Source of the DNA: Pelomonas cellulosilytica
GTDB lineage: Bacteria > Pseudomonadota > Gammaproteobacteria > Burkholderiales > Burkholderiaceae_C
Direction: 5' to 3'
NCBI RefSeq assembly: GCF_021353265.1
Contig: NZ_JAJTWU010000005.1
Span: 62,001 to 126,000, forward strand
DNA length: 64,000 bases
Part shown: positions 18,424 to 29,429 of the stretch, piece after piece
Position numbering within the stretch: the stretch's first letter is position 1
How the letters are laid out: every line of letters begins with the position of its first letter
Program-made: the position numbers and the translations under genes
The notes under the pieces: generated by a model
Database searches by the model: none
What the model saw: the letters and a program-made list of their open reading frames with translations, nothing else
What the model was told of the DNA's origin: nothing

Positions 18424-19950
18424 ATGAGCCTACAAGAACACGGGGCGGATGGGGTGCAAGTGCGGGCAATGGGTGCGGCAGGACTGGATGCAGCGACGTG
18501 GGCGTCAGATCTCTGGCGCCGCGGCTGTGAACGCCTGGCCACCGAGCTGCCCGAGCAGCAGTTCAACACCTGGATCCGCCCGCTCCCGCCCGCTACGGTG
18601 GCCGGCGAGGGAAGCGACGCCGCCAGCGCGCTGGTGGCCACGCTGCGCGTGCCCAATCACTTCAAGCGCGACTGGATCCGTCGCCAGTACGCGGCCCGTA
18701 TCGAGGCCATCCTGACCGAGCTGGCCGGCCGCCCGACGCGGCTGGAGCTGGCGCTGTCGGCGCGCGAGCCGGTCGGCATGGCTCCGGCGCCGGTCGCCGC
18801 CCCGGCCGCAGCGGCCGCCCAGACCTCGACCGCCTCGAATGCGGCGCCAGGCACGGAACCCAGCGCTGCCCTCAAGCCCGTCGTTGCGGCGCCCGCCGTC
18901 GTGCTGCCGTCGCAGGCGCCGGCGTCGGCCAAGCACCGCATCAACCCGCAACTGACGTTCGACACCCTCGTGCCCGGCCGCGCCAACCAGATGGCCCGCA
19001 CGGCGGCGTTGCACGTCGCCGGCGCGCCCGGCATCACCTACAACCCGCTGTTCATTTACGGCGGCGTGGGCCTGGGCAAGACTCATTTGATCCACGCTGT
19101 CGGCAACGCACTGCTGAAGGACCGCCCTGACGCCCGCGTTCTCTACCTGCACGCCGAGCAGTTCATTTCCGACGTGGTCAAGAACTACCAGCGCAAGACC
19201 TTCGACGAGCTCAAGGCCAAGTACCACTCGCTGGACCTGCTGCTCATCGACGATGTGCAGTTCTTCGCTGGCAAGGACCGCACGCAGGAGGAGTTCTTCA
19301 ACGCCTTCGAGGCGCTGCTGGCCAAGAAGGCGCACATCATCATGACCTCGGACACGTATCCGAAGGGCCTTGTGGACATCGACGAGCGCCTGACCAGCCG
19401 CTTCGACGCCGGCCTGACGGTTGCCATCGAGCCGCCCGAGCTGGAGATGCGCGTCGCCATCCTGATCAAGAAGGCCATCGCCGAGGGGGCGCCCATGCCC
19501 GAGGACGTGGCCTTCTTCATCGCCAAGAACGTGCGCGCCAACGTGCGCGAGCTGGAAGGTGCGCTGCGCAAGGTGCTGGCCTATGCCAAGTTCTCGCACA
19601 AGGAAATCAGCATCACGCTGGCCCGCGAGGCGCTGAAGGACCTGCTGTCCATCCAGAACCGCCAGATCGGTGTGGAAAACATCCAGAAGACGGTGGCCGA
19701 CTTCTACAAGATCAAGGTCGCCGACATGTACTCCAAGAAGCGCCCGGCCAGCATCGCGCGGCCGCGTCAGATCGCGATGTACCTGGCCAAGGAGCTGACG
19801 CAAAAGAGCCTCCCGGAGATCGGCGAGCTGTTCGGCGGACGCGACCACACGACCGTGCTGCACGCGGTGCGCAAGATCGGCGGCGAGCGGCAGAAGAACA
19901 CCGAGCTGAACCAGCAGCTGCACGTGCTGGAGCAGACGCTGAAGGGCTGA
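18424..19950 (+). CDS. dnaA: Chromosomal replication initiator protein DnaA
   Basis: 508 residues from ATG 18424; 18376 and 18469 are alternative in-frame starts and none has a clear ribosome site. Domain [21 protein letters not shown]. Domain II is a long Ala/Pro-rich linker. AAA+ domain [23 protein letters not shown] (Walker A), [14 protein letters not shown] (Walker B), [15 protein letters not shown] (sensor/box VII). Domain [22 protein letters not shown] and [13 protein letters not shown], the DnaA-box-binding helix. It opens the origin and loads DnaB. Confidence 0.98.
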   Translation: MSLQEHGADGVQVRAMGAAGLDAATWASDLWRRGCERLATELPEQQFNTWIRPLPPATVAGEGSDAASALVATLRVPNHFKRDWIRRQYAARIEAILTELAGRPTRLELALSAREPVGMAPAPVAAPAAAAAQTSTASNAAPGTEPSAALKPVVAAPAVVLPSQAPASAKHRINPQLTFDTLVPGRANQMARTAALHVAGAPGITYNPLFIYGGVGLGKTHLIHAVGNALLKDRPDARVLYLHAEQFISDVVKNYQRKTFDELKAKYHSLDLLLIDDVQFFAGKDRTQEEFFNAFEALLAKKAHIIMTSDTYPKGLVDIDERLTSRFDAGLTVAIEPPELEMRVAILIKKAIAEGAPMPEDVAFFIAKNVRANVRELEGALRKVLAYAKFSHKEISITLAREALKDLLSIQNRQIGVENIQKTVADFYKIKVADMYSKKRPASIARPRQIAMYLAKELTQKSLPEIGELFGGRDHTTVLHAVRKIGGERQKNTELNQQLHVLEQTLKG

Positions 19951-20164
19951 CCCGGCTGCACGGAAGTTGGCGCCGAGCGCCGGGGCCGCTCCCGGACCGC
20001 CCCTCCTCGCGAGGGGCTTCAGGGTTGACCCGTAGCCTTCAGTCCCGCCTAGCCGCCCGGCGGCGCCCCCTTTCCGGGCGACAATCGCAGCTTCACGCGC
20101 GCGCGCGGTTCGTGGCGCGGCAAGAGCTTTGGGGCGTGCCCCAAGTCGTTACCAAGAGGCCTCC

Positions 20165-21286
20165 ATGATCGTTTTGAAAGCTCCCCAGGACCAGGTGCTC
20201 GGCGCGCTGCAGGCCGTGTCGGGCATCGTCGAGCGGCGCCACACGCTGCCGATCCTGGCCAACGTGCTGATCCGCAAGACCGGCAACCAGGTGGAGCTCA
20301 CGACCAGCGACCTCGAGATCCAGGTCCGCACCACGGTCGAGTTCGACGGCGATGCCGGCAACCTGTCGACCACCGTCGGTGCGCGCAAGCTCATCGACAT
20401 CCTGCGCTCCATGCCGGCCGACCAGACCGTCAGCCTGACGAGCAACCAGAACAAGATGACGCTGCAGGGCGGCAAGAGTCGATTCACGCTGCAGACGCTG
20501 CCAGCCGACGACTTTCCCCTCGTGCAGGAAGCCGCCGACTTCGGTCCCGCGTTCAGCGTGCCGCAGAAGGCGCTCAAGGGCCTGATCAACCAGGTGCACT
20601 TCGCGATGGCGGTGCACGACATCCGCTACTACCTCAACGGCATCCTGTTCGTTGCCGAGGGCAGGAACCTCACCCTCGTTGCCACCGACGGCCACCGCCT
20701 GGCGCTGGCCCAGGCCGAGCTGGAAGTCGACATCCCCAAGCAGGAAGTCATCCTGCCGCGCAAGACGGTGCTGGAGCTGCAGCGACTGCTGAAGGACGGC
20801 AAGGACCAGGACGAGAACAGCGCCATCGAGATGCGCTTTGCCGGCAACCAGGCCAAGTTCAGCTTCAGCGGCATGGAGTTCGTGACCAAGCTGGTGGAGG
20901 GCAAGTTCCCCGACTACAACCGCGTCATCCCCAAGAACCACAAGTTCCGCCTGACGCTGGGCCGCGCGCCGCTGCTGAGCAGCCTGCAACGCGCAGCCAT
21001 CCTGACCAGCGAGAAGTTCAAGGCCGTGCGCCTGACCTTCGAGCCAGGCCTGCTGTCCATCGCGTCCAGCAACGCCGAGCAGGAAGAAGCCAAGGAAGAG
21101 ATCGAGATCGACTACGGCGGCGACAAGATCGAGACCGGCTTCAACGTGACCTATCTGATGGACGCGCTGTCCAACATGAGCCAGGACATGGTCTGCATCG
21201 ACCTCAACGACAGCGCCTCCAGCGCGCTGCTGACCATCCCCGAGACCACCGGGTTCAAGTACGTGGTCATGCCGATGCGGATCTGA
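20165..21286 (+). CDS. dnaN: DNA polymerase III beta subunit (sliding clamp)
   Basis: 373 residues. ATG 20165 gives the usual start MIVLKAPQDQVLGALQAVSG. Family stretches include LPILANVLIRKTGNQVELTT, VHDIRYYLNGILFVAEG, VATDGHRLALAQAE and the C-terminal VVMPMRI, which forms part of the peptide-binding pocket. It is the processivity ring for Pol III. It lies 214 bp after dnaA; that gap holds no gene and no recognisable DnaA box. Confidence 0.98.
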   Translation: MIVLKAPQDQVLGALQAVSGIVERRHTLPILANVLIRKTGNQVELTTSDLEIQVRTTVEFDGDAGNLSTTVGARKLIDILRSMPADQTVSLTSNQNKMTLQGGKSRFTLQTLPADDFPLVQEAADFGPAFSVPQKALKGLINQVHFAMAVHDIRYYLNGILFVAEGRNLTLVATDGHRLALAQAELEVDIPKQEVILPRKTVLELQRLLKDGKDQDENSAIEMRFAGNQAKFSFSGMEFVTKLVEGKFPDYNRVIPKNHKFRLTLGRAPLLSSLQRAAILTSEKFKAVRLTFEPGLLSIASSNAEQEEAKEEIEIDYGGDKIETGFNVTYLMDALSNMSQDMVCIDLNDSASSALLTIPETTGFKYVVMPMRI

Positions 21287-21310
21287 ACCCAGACGACCGC
21301 ATGCCTAGCA

Positions 21311-21331
21311 GGCGGGCCCACGCGGCCCGCC
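21311..21331. terminator. GC hairpin between dnaN and gyrB, possible partial terminator
   Basis: A perfect 8-bp stem (21311-21318 with 21324-21331, loop of five) is followed by only a weak T-rich run. It may attenuate dnaN-to-gyrB read-through. Confidence 0.4.
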
Positions 21332-21354
21332 TTGCCGTTTCAAGAGTTTCCTGA

Positions 21355-23874
<2,520 letters not shown>

Positions 23875-23881
23875 CGTTGTT

Positions 23882-23987
23882 GTAGACGTAGGGCACCGAG
23901 TTAATTGCGACTCGCGCCACAGTTCTGCGACTGGCGGGCGTTAGTTGATGCGACTGGCCTACCCTTTGAAGTCGAAGGTATGGGACC
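23882..23987. repeat. 106-bp direct repeat, copy 1
   Basis: Starts seven bases after the gyrB stop. Copy 2 lies at 27476-27581 in the same orientation with three substitutions. Within it the word TGCGACT recurs three times (before CGCGCC, GGCGGG and GGCCTA), so it is built from imperfect short iterations. The sequences diverge abruptly at the right ends of both copies. Confidence 0.9.
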
Positions 23988-24147
23988 AGCCAATCCGCTG
24001 GGTGTCTGCATAGATTGGACCTGACGGCTGGAGTAGCAGCGCGCGGTAGCTCTGATGCGTGGCTTGGAGCGCAGCCAGATCGGGCGTTTCCAACCCCCTC
24101 ACAGCAAGCACATCTTCAACGTCGCTGATGAATACAGGCGTGGCCAT
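23959..24147 (-). CDS. Short hypothetical protein, probably cut at its 3' end by the repeat
   Basis: 62 residues from ATG 24147, with GGGGGAGA four bases upstream, a good ribosome site. It reads MATPVFISDVEDVLAVRGLE, then TPDLAALQATHQSYRALLLQ, and looks like natural protein. The last eight residues and the stop come from the 106-bp repeat, so the original C-terminus is probably lost. No family recognised. Confidence 0.5.
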   Translation of the reverse strand: MATPVFISDVEDVLAVRGLETPDLAALQATHQSYRALLLQPSGPIYADTQRIGWSHTFDFKG

Positions 24148-24454
24148 TTCTCTCCCCCAGGCGGTGTTCGCCCTTTTTCGGAAGATGGTATCAATATGTT
24201 GCCGACGCTTGAGGCGCCATGAGCGTAGGAGCTGCTTCCGACAAGGAGCACCGGACGACTGGCGAGGGACAGCCAAGTTTTACGTGATAGGCCGACCGGG
24301 TTCAGCTTCAACGTTGAACGACAGCTTCAGGTCGCTGAGTTGGGCGAGTCTATGGACCGCACCCGCTGCGGACCTGCCTGCCACCATGTGGAGGTCAGGA
24401 CCAGGCTGACAGCGGAAGTTCGTCAACGTCTGCTTTGAGGCAGTTCAGTGGCGG
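24148..24454. other. No recognisable gene
   Basis: About 300 bp with lower GC than the core genome and short frames in all six readings. It lies between the small hypothetical gene and the integrase remnant and probably contains further decayed island DNA. Confidence 0.4.
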
Positions 24455-24624
24455 TCAGAGAGTCAAGAGGCTACCTGCGGCGCCACCTCCCGCCTCGAGA
24501 ACGTGGGTGTAAATCATGGTCGTGGCCCATCTGCGTCGCCCAGGAGTTCATGCACGGCGCTCATGTCGATGCCAGACTGCAGCAGGTGGGTGGCATCCAT
24601 GAGTTCTGTAGCATGCGCTCCTTC
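24455..24624 (-). pseudogene. C-terminal remnant of an integron-type tyrosine recombinase (IntI-like)
   Basis: Reading the minus strand: HATELMDATHLLQSGIDMSA, then VHELLGDADGPR, then after a one-base shift TMIYTHVLEAGGGA and a stop. This follows the C-terminal boxes of integron integrases and related phage-type integrases (…RHSFATHLLxxGxDIRxVQELLGHADVxTTMIYTHVLxxGG…). The catalytic Arg-His is replaced and the reading frame is broken, so the gene is dead. The upstream part is gone, replaced by IS66 pieces. If it was an integron integrase, its cassettes would have extended rightwards, where a toxin-antitoxin pair and an attC-like site are found. Confidence 0.6.
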
Positions 24625-24681
24625 GTACGCGGTCAATTAACCGCGTCCTTGCCTCTCCCGAGGCAATCGAGCAGGTGAGGT

Positions 24682-24882
24682 TCAGCCGTTGCTGAGGTCG
24701 ATGTTCCAGGGCAGAAGCGCGGCGTAGTCGTCGGCTGTCTTGGCATTGGGCAGCGCAGTGAACAGCGCGCGCAAGTAGCGGTAGCCGTCGATGCCATTGA
24801 CACTGCAGGTCTGCAGCAGCGAGTACAGGTTGGCGCTGGCGTTGGCGCCGTGCACCGTGTCGGCGAAGAGCCAGTTTTGACG
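24682..24882 (-). pseudogene. IS66-family transposase (TnpC) C-terminal fragment
   Basis: Residues QNWLFADTVHGANASANLYS, LLQTCSVNGIDGYRYLRALF and NAKTADDYAALLPWNI are the typical C-terminal end of IS66 transposases. Only the last 65 or so codons remain. The fragment meets, head to head, a second IS66 fragment on the plus strand at the palindrome 24884-24903. Confidence 0.8.
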
Positions 24883-24883
24883 A

Positions 24884-24903
24884 TTATGCGAAGCTCCGCA
24901 TAA
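24884..24903. repeat. 20-bp palindrome at the junction of two inverted IS66 fragments
   Basis: TTATGCG, six bases, CGCATAA. It is a perfect 7-bp inverted repeat exactly between two opposed transposase remnants. Beyond it on both sides the codons for the shared NWLFA motif form a further imperfect inverted match. Confidence 0.7.
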
Positions 24904-24904
24904 G

Positions 24905-25102
24905 CGCAAGAACTGGCTGTTCGCCGGCAGCTTGCGCGCGGGTAAACGGGCCGCGGCCGTGATGAGCCTCATCCATTCGGCCAAGCTCAACGGGCTTGAT
25001 CCCTACGTCTATCTCCGCGACGTGCTGGAGCGGCTGCCAACTCAGCCGGCCAGCCAGATCAGCGACCTACTTCCGCATCTTTGGTCACAAGCCGACGTGT
25101 GA
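24905..25102 (+). pseudogene. IS66-family transposase (TnpC) C-terminal fragment, different subtype
   Basis: 66 codons: RKNWLFAGSLRAGKRAAAVM, SLIHSAKLNGLDPYVYLRDV, LERLPTQPASQISDLLPHLW and a stop. This is another IS66 transposase C-terminus, not the same subtype as the minus-strand piece. No start or catalytic domain is left. Confidence 0.82.
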
Positions 25103-25120
25103 CCGGTCGTACTTCCCAAG

Positions 25121-25693
25121 CTAGCGTTCTTGGGCGTCAAGTACGCGCGCCACCACTCGATTGGCTCGAACTACATCGCAGTAGTTCACCCGAAGAGCCT
25201 CGTCTGGGTCCATCACGTAGAAGTAAAACGGATATCCGCCCAACGCCGAGCCGAAATCTGGGGCATCGACGCCATAGCTCCTGAGGAGCGTGGCGACTTC
25301 AGGGGCGAGCAGCGCTTCAGCCGCGGCCATGAAGAGGACATGGCGGAGGTCTTCAGCTGTCCCAGTGGCACCGCCCATGAACTGCTCAATCGACGAAACG
25401 ATGGCGCCAAGCTCTTCATCACAGGGGCCATCCTTAGAAGACAGGAAGCCCTGGTTAGCCCAAGCCCCGATGTTGCCGCCCAACTCCCGCTCTTCGCGCA
25501 ATCGCAGCGAAATCTGAACGTATCCGTATTGAATGAAGAGGTCGAGGGACAGCCCGGACAAGTTTCGGCCACCTCTCGGAGTCGAAGGCCAGCTCTCAAA
25601 ATGAGGAGCGGCAGCCAGCAGCGCCCGAACCAGGGCATCGCGAAATGAAGCAACAACGGCGTCTAACGTATGTGGCATCCCGTCAGTTTGCAT
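25121..25693 (-). CDS. Hypothetical protein, 190 aa
   Basis: An intact frame from ATG 25693 (GTG 25696 and ATG 25675 are alternatives) to TAG 25121. It starts MQTDGMPHTLDAVVASFRDA and contains SGLSLDLFIQYGYVQISLRL and GGYPFYFYVMDPDEALRVNY. It is acidic, soluble and has no signal peptide; it resembles stand-alone island proteins such as immunity proteins in size and composition, but no family was recognised. Its 5' end lies against the truncated IS66 tnpA, which may provide the promoter. Confidence 0.65.
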   Translation of the reverse strand: MQTDGMPHTLDAVVASFRDALVRALLAAAPHFESWPSTPRGGRNLSGLSLDLFIQYGYVQISLRLREERELGGNIGAWANQGFLSSKDGPCDEELGAIVSSIEQFMGGATGTAEDLRHVLFMAAAEALLAPEVATLLRSYGVDAPDFGSALGGYPFYFYVMDPDEALRVNYCDVVRANRVVARVLDAQER

Positions 25694-25709
25694 CACATCG
25701 ACGAGGTAG

Positions 25710-25970
25710 GCCGTACGCCCAAGCTACGACGCGGGATCGCCGGACGGATACGCCTCGACGCCAGAGGCCTCGGCCTTCGTGGCGGTGCCGGTGCTCACAG
25801 CGCAAGTACCGTCGGTCGTGGACGAGCTCGATGTCGGTCACGATGTGGGCTTGCAAGCCACGCTGCCCAACGGGGTCATGGTCGAGCTTCGCGGCGTGCG
25901 GTTGCGCCAGCTTGCAGATGTTCTGCAGACCTTGGGGAGGCTGACGTGTTCCGTCTCGACGAGCGTCTGA
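25710..25970 (+). pseudogene. IS66 accessory protein TnpA, 5'-truncated
   Basis: An open frame without its own start carries the TnpA C-terminal pattern PEASAFVAVPVLTAQVPSVV, LQATLPNGVMVELRGVRLRQ and LADVLQTLGRL. The helix-turn-helix N-terminus is missing, cut at about 25,710 next to the hypothetical gene. It overlaps the tnpB start, as in intact IS66 elements. Confidence 0.7.
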
Positions 25971-26296
25971 TGGTCTACCTGCACCGTGCACCGGTGGACT
26001 TCCGCCTCAACATCAACGGCCTGGCCACCCTGGTTCAGCAAGCCCTCGGCCTGGATCCGTTCGCCGCCTGCGTGTATGTGTTCAGCAACCGGCGCCGCAA
26101 CCGCGTGAAGATCCTCGGCTGGGACCTCAACGGCTTCTGGCTGCTGCTCAAGCGGCTGGAGGAAGACCGCTTCATCTGGCCTGCTGAGACGGCGGCGCCG
26201 ACACTGACCGTCGAGCAGCTGCACTGGTTGCTCGAGGGCATCGACATCGGCGTCGTGCAGCGGCACCCTCAGCGCGTGTACCAGCACGTCGGCTGA
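25946..26296 (+). CDS. tnpB: IS66 family accessory protein TnpB
   Basis: 116 residues from GTG 25946; ATG 25970 is an alternative. It is the typical TnpB sequence: FRLDERLMVYLHRAPVDFRL, NINGLATLVQQALGLDPFAA, VYVFSNRRRNRVKILGWDLN and GFWLLLKRLEEDRFIWP. The full length seems preserved. It is required for IS66 transposition, but its partners tnpA (truncated) and tnpC (stops, truncated) are defective, so the element cannot move alone. Confidence 0.9.
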   Translation: MFRLDERLMVYLHRAPVDFRLNINGLATLVQQALGLDPFAACVYVFSNRRRNRVKILGWDLNGFWLLLKRLEEDRFIWPAETAAPTLTVEQLHWLLEGIDIGVVQRHPQRVYQHVG

Positions 26297-26335
26297 GAAC
26301 GCCAGCGCGCACGCGCGCCATTGCGGCAGATCCGA

Positions 26336-26938
26336 ATGGCGCGGCGCACAGGGGGCGCAGACACTGCCCCTCGATGGTCAGCATGCCCATCGCCCGACGA
26401 AGTCATCGCATTGCAGCAGGCGCTGGCCGAGGCGCTCAAGCGCAATGAGTCGTTGGCCGGCGAACTGCGCGTGACACGCGCCGAGCGCGACCTCCTCAAG
26501 GAGAAGCTCAGCAAGTTCACGCGGCAGCTCTTCGCCGCCAGCAGCGAGGCCGCTGTCCTGCAAAAGGACATGTTCTTCAACGAGGCCGAGGATCTCGGCG
26601 CTCAGGCCGAGCCCGCCACTGAAGAGAGCAGCGACAACGACGACAGCGACTAGATCGACGTGCCGGGCAACAAGCGGGCCAAGCGCGGCCGCAAGCCCCT
26701 GGACCCGGCACTGCCACGCGAGGTGATCCGTCACGAGCTGCCCGAAGGCGAGCGCGTGTGCCCGCACGACGGTGCGCGCTTGAGCGAGATCGGCGTGGAA
26801 GCCAGCGAACAGCTGGACATCATCCCGCAGCAGGTGCGCGTCATCCGGCACTAGCGCGTCAAGTACGCCTGCCCGTGCTGTGACGGCGGCATGCGGCTGG
26901 CGCCGCGCCCCGCCCAGCTCATTCCCAGAGGCCTTTTC
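26336..26938 (+). pseudogene. IS66 transposase TnpC, N-terminal part with two in-frame TAG codons
   Basis: One frame reads LLKEKLSKFTRQLFAASSEA, KDMFFNEAEDLGAQ, a TAG at 26651-26653, VPGNKRAKRGRKPLDPALPR, SEQLDIIPQQVRVIRH, a second TAG at 26852-26854, then RVKYACPCCDGGMRLAP and IPRG before homology stops near 26,938. The second TAG stands where relatives have Gln (CAG), so a C-to-T change is likely. The zinc-finger-like CPCCD remains, but the DDE catalytic domain is missing. Confidence 0.85.
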
Positions 26939-27005
26939 ACCGAGAGAGTGAACATCTGTCCGCTTAGAAGCAGGCGGACACGTGAACACTTATGGGGTCG
27001 ATCTG

Positions 27006-27100
27006 ATGGGCCGGCTTCGTCGGCGGCAGCACACCGCGGAGTTCACGTCGGCGGTCATCGAGGAAAGCCTCAAGCCGAGCGGTAGGTCTGCCTTGGAGAT
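27006..27100 (+). pseudogene. IS66 TnpA N-terminal fragment
   Basis: From ATG 27006: MGRLRRRQHTAEFTSAVIEE, then SLKPSG. This is the conserved start of IS66 TnpA (basic RRR, HxAEF, VIEE). It loses similarity after about 27,090. Upstream, TGTCCGC and GCGGACA form an inverted pair at about 26,957-26,980, possibly the element end. Confidence 0.6.
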
Positions 27101-27475
27101 CGGGGCCGGGCCGCCGCCCACCGGCCGTAAGAGGCACGGACCATTTGAGCCATGGCCGCTCGCTCCTATGGGAACTGCAGGCTCGATAGCGTTGTCTCTT
27201 CTTCGCCTTCGGGGAGCCTGGGGAAGTGTTGAGCCCCCGCTGGATCCCCGCGAACTTAGCCCGCCTTGGCTGACCCGCTCAAGCACCCCTTCAGCCGTTC
27301 AGCGAGACCGAAAACTGGCTCTTCAAGACCCGCCAGACAGGGCGTGCAAGAACTTTGGCGCGCTCGAAGGCCAGTCGCAACAAGTCGTGCTTCGCCTGGG
27401 TGTAGGCTGTGGCGCGAAACCCGCCAAGTCCTTGATCTACGATCCGTGCCAGTGCAACAAATTTGTCGCCCTACG
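27101..27475. other. Unassigned island DNA with one protein-like minus-strand frame
   Basis: A minus-strand frame (about 27,297-27,466, stop at the low end) reads KFVALARIVDQGLGGFRATA, then YTQAKHDLLRLAFERAKVLA, a helical, natural-looking sequence without a start codon. It abuts the second 106-bp repeat. I do not recognise the family; it may be the 3' end of a decayed gene. Confidence 0.35.
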
Positions 27476-27581
27476 GTAGACGTAGGGCGCCGAGTTAGTT
27501 GCGACTCGCGCCACAGTTTTGCGACTGGCGGGCGTTAGTTGATGCGACTGGCCTACCCTTTGAAGTCGAAGGTATGGGACC
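27476..27581. repeat. 106-bp direct repeat, copy 2
   Basis: Matches 23882-23987 apart from three substitutions. Its left edge lies in an 8-bp inverted repeat (GCCCTACG, five bases, CGTAGGGC) absent from copy 1. Together the two copies bracket about 3.5 kb of integrase and IS66 debris. Confidence 0.9.
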
Positions 27582-27789
27582 TGGCGATCTCTGTATTGGT
27601 GTGGCTTCAGGGACCAAGCGGTTGCCACGGCGCCAACAAACAGAATTCGCCGGGTCGTTTCCGAATGGTGGGAATGTGGAGTTGCCTGCGGACCAAGTTG
27701 AGCAGGCGGGACTTTGGTCGAAGGCCTAGAGCGGGGCCCCGATGGCAGGCTTTTGAGCGTCCCGCTAGGCACGAGGACTAAGACCGCGC
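27582..27789. other. No recognisable gene
   Basis: About 200 bp between repeat copy 2 and the IS1634-type transposase remnant; no frame resembles a known protein. Confidence 0.4.
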
Positions 27790-28690
27790 CTGGCCGACAG
27801 GGGCTTGCTGTCGGTCGACAACCTGGCCGATCTCACACGCATCACGTTGCCCAATGGCCAGCCCCTGGAATTCATCCTGGCCGTGCCGGGGCGTCGCTAA
27901 CACGGAGTTCACGGAGCTGCTGGGGCCTTTGAATGCCACAGCGGCCGCGTCGCAGCAGGAGACCCTCGCTGAAGCGCGCTGGGAAGGCCATCGGCTGGTG
28001 ATGGCGCACGACCCCGTGCGCGCGCAGGAGCCGACCGCGCTTCGCGCCACGCGCATCGCCGCACTGCAGGCGCGTGCCGAGCAATTGGCTGGCAAGCTCG
28101 ACGGGCAAGACGCAGGAGAGGTTCACCGCGGCCGCAAGCTCAGCGATTCTGGCGCCAAGGCCCGCTTCTTCCACGAAGTCGCCGAAGCCCACCTGTCCAA
28201 GATCGTGAAGGTCGATCTGAAGTCCGAGCTCTTCACCTACGACATTGATGCCCAGGCGCTGGAGCGCGCACAGATGATGGACGGCAAGCTGCTGCTCGTC
28301 ACCAACGTGGCCGACCTTACGCCCGCTCAAATCGTCGCTCGGTACAAGAGCCTGGCCGACATCGAGCGCGGCTTCAAGGTGTTGAAGTCCGAGATCGAGA
28401 TCGCGCCGGTGTACCACCGGCTGCCCGAGCGGATTCGCGCACACGCCAGCATCTGCTTCATGGCCTTGATCCTGTACCGGGTGATGCGCCAGCGACTGAA
28501 GCTGGCCGGCCATCACGCCTCGCCCGAGTCGGCCCTGGCGCAGCTGCGCCGCATTCAGCGCCAAAGCGTCAGCATCAACCAGGGGGCGCCGATCACCGGC
28601 ATCTCCAACATCAACCGAGAGCAGGCCGACTTGTTTGCGGCCATGAACCTCAGGAAGCCCGCCGCCGACGCTCAGCTGAACCTCCTGTAG
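27790..28690 (+). pseudogene. IS1634-family transposase, 5'-truncated and frameshifted
   Basis: The first piece (27790-27897) reads LADRGLLSVDNLADLTRITL, QPLEFILAVPGRR, then a stop. An extra A near 27,899 shifts the frame; from there TEFTELLGPLNATAA continues without a break to 28690 with ARWEGHRLVMAHDPVRAQEP, MMDGKLLLVTNVADLTPAQI, ARYKSLADIERGFKVLKSEI, YHRLPERIRAHASICFMALI. This is the second half of the IS4-like DDE domain of IS1634 transposases, including the Y-(2)-R-(3)-E-(6)-K-like motif. The N-terminal third is missing. Confidence 0.88.
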
Positions 28691-28964
28691 TGGAAACTTC
28701 GAGACCCTTTTGAGGGAAGTCAACCACTTACCGCGCTTCGTGTCGAACTCGGGAGTCCGGCGGCCGAGAGAGGACTGCCAGCGCGCCCGGATGTCACTAG
28801 CATCCAAGTCGGGAAAGTCAACGGCGACAAGACCTGCGGCTGCCGCTGGCCAGCAACAACAGACGTTATGTCGCACAGCCAGCCCGCCGCCTTGGGCAGC
28901 GGAAAACACTTTCTTATAAACTGTGGCTCGCCATCTAAGCGTTCAAGTTACAGGAGTCGTCGCC
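28691..28964. other. IS1634 end and promoter region of the toxin-antitoxin pair
   Basis: After the transposase stop, a stretch with CCCTTTTGAGGG (about 28,708-28,719) is probably part of the element's terminal repeat. Further on, GTTATGTCG…ACAGCCA and TGGCTCG…CTAAGC (about 28,867-28,942) form an imperfect inverted repeat close to the antitoxin start, a possible autoregulatory site. Confidence 0.4.
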
Positions 28965-29429
28965 ATGCCCGCCCTTGAGAAAACCATTGACCACGGCACG
29001 CTGCGCCGCCTGGTGAGTGCCGGCGCGCACGTCGGCGCGGAGATCTTCGGCCAGGCCGGGAGCTGGGGTGTGGTCATCAACTACGGCCGGGCCAGCCAGA
29101 CGCTGGCCGCCGCCCGTGGTGAGCCCCGCACCTTCCGCAAGTTCGAGACACTGGCCAGCTACCTCAAGGACATGAGCATCACGGAATGCACCGTCCACCT
29201 GGCCGAGTTCGAGCCAGGCGCGAAGGAGATCCAACCCGGCACGGAGAAGCGCCGCGTGGTGGCCTCAGATCGGCTCAAGGCGGCGCACGCTGCCGCCGCA
29301 CACGACCAGTGGGTCAAAGAGTCAATCGCGGCTTCGCTGGCCGATCCAGCGCCCAACCTGCAGCATGACGAGGTGATGCGCCAGGCGCGCGCGTTGATCG
29401 CCAAGAAGCGCAAGCAGCATGCCGGCTAA
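28965..29429 (+). CDS. Antitoxin of a type II toxin-antitoxin pair (ParD-like)
   Basis: 154 residues from ATG 28965 with AGGAG nine bases upstream. The N-terminal half (LEKTIDHGTLRRLVSAGAHV, SWGVVINYGRASQTLAAARG, FRKFETLASYLKDM) resembles a DNA-binding/prevent-host-type domain. The C-terminal half (ASDRLKAAHAAAAHDQWVKE, SIAASLADPAPNLQHDEVMR) matches the toxin-binding tail of ParD-like antitoxins. It is about twice the usual antitoxin length. The toxin gene overlaps its end by 11 bp, so the pair is translationally coupled and probably autoregulated. Confidence 0.82.
   Translation: MPALEKTIDHGTLRRLVSAGAHVGAEIFGQAGSWGVVINYGRASQTLAAARGEPRTFRKFETLASYLKDMSITECTVHLAEFEPGAKEIQPGTEKRRVVASDRLKAAHAAAAHDQWVKESIAASLADPAPNLQHDEVMRQARALIAKKRKQHAG

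Noticed and set aside
19951-20164. oriC in the dnaA-dnaN spacer
   Set aside because: No DnaA box recognised; the rpmH-dnaA spacer has two.
26651-26854. Amber readthrough (pyrrolysine or suppressor) in the IS66 TnpC
   Set aside because: The element is truncated anyway and tnpA is also broken, so ordinary decay is the simpler explanation.
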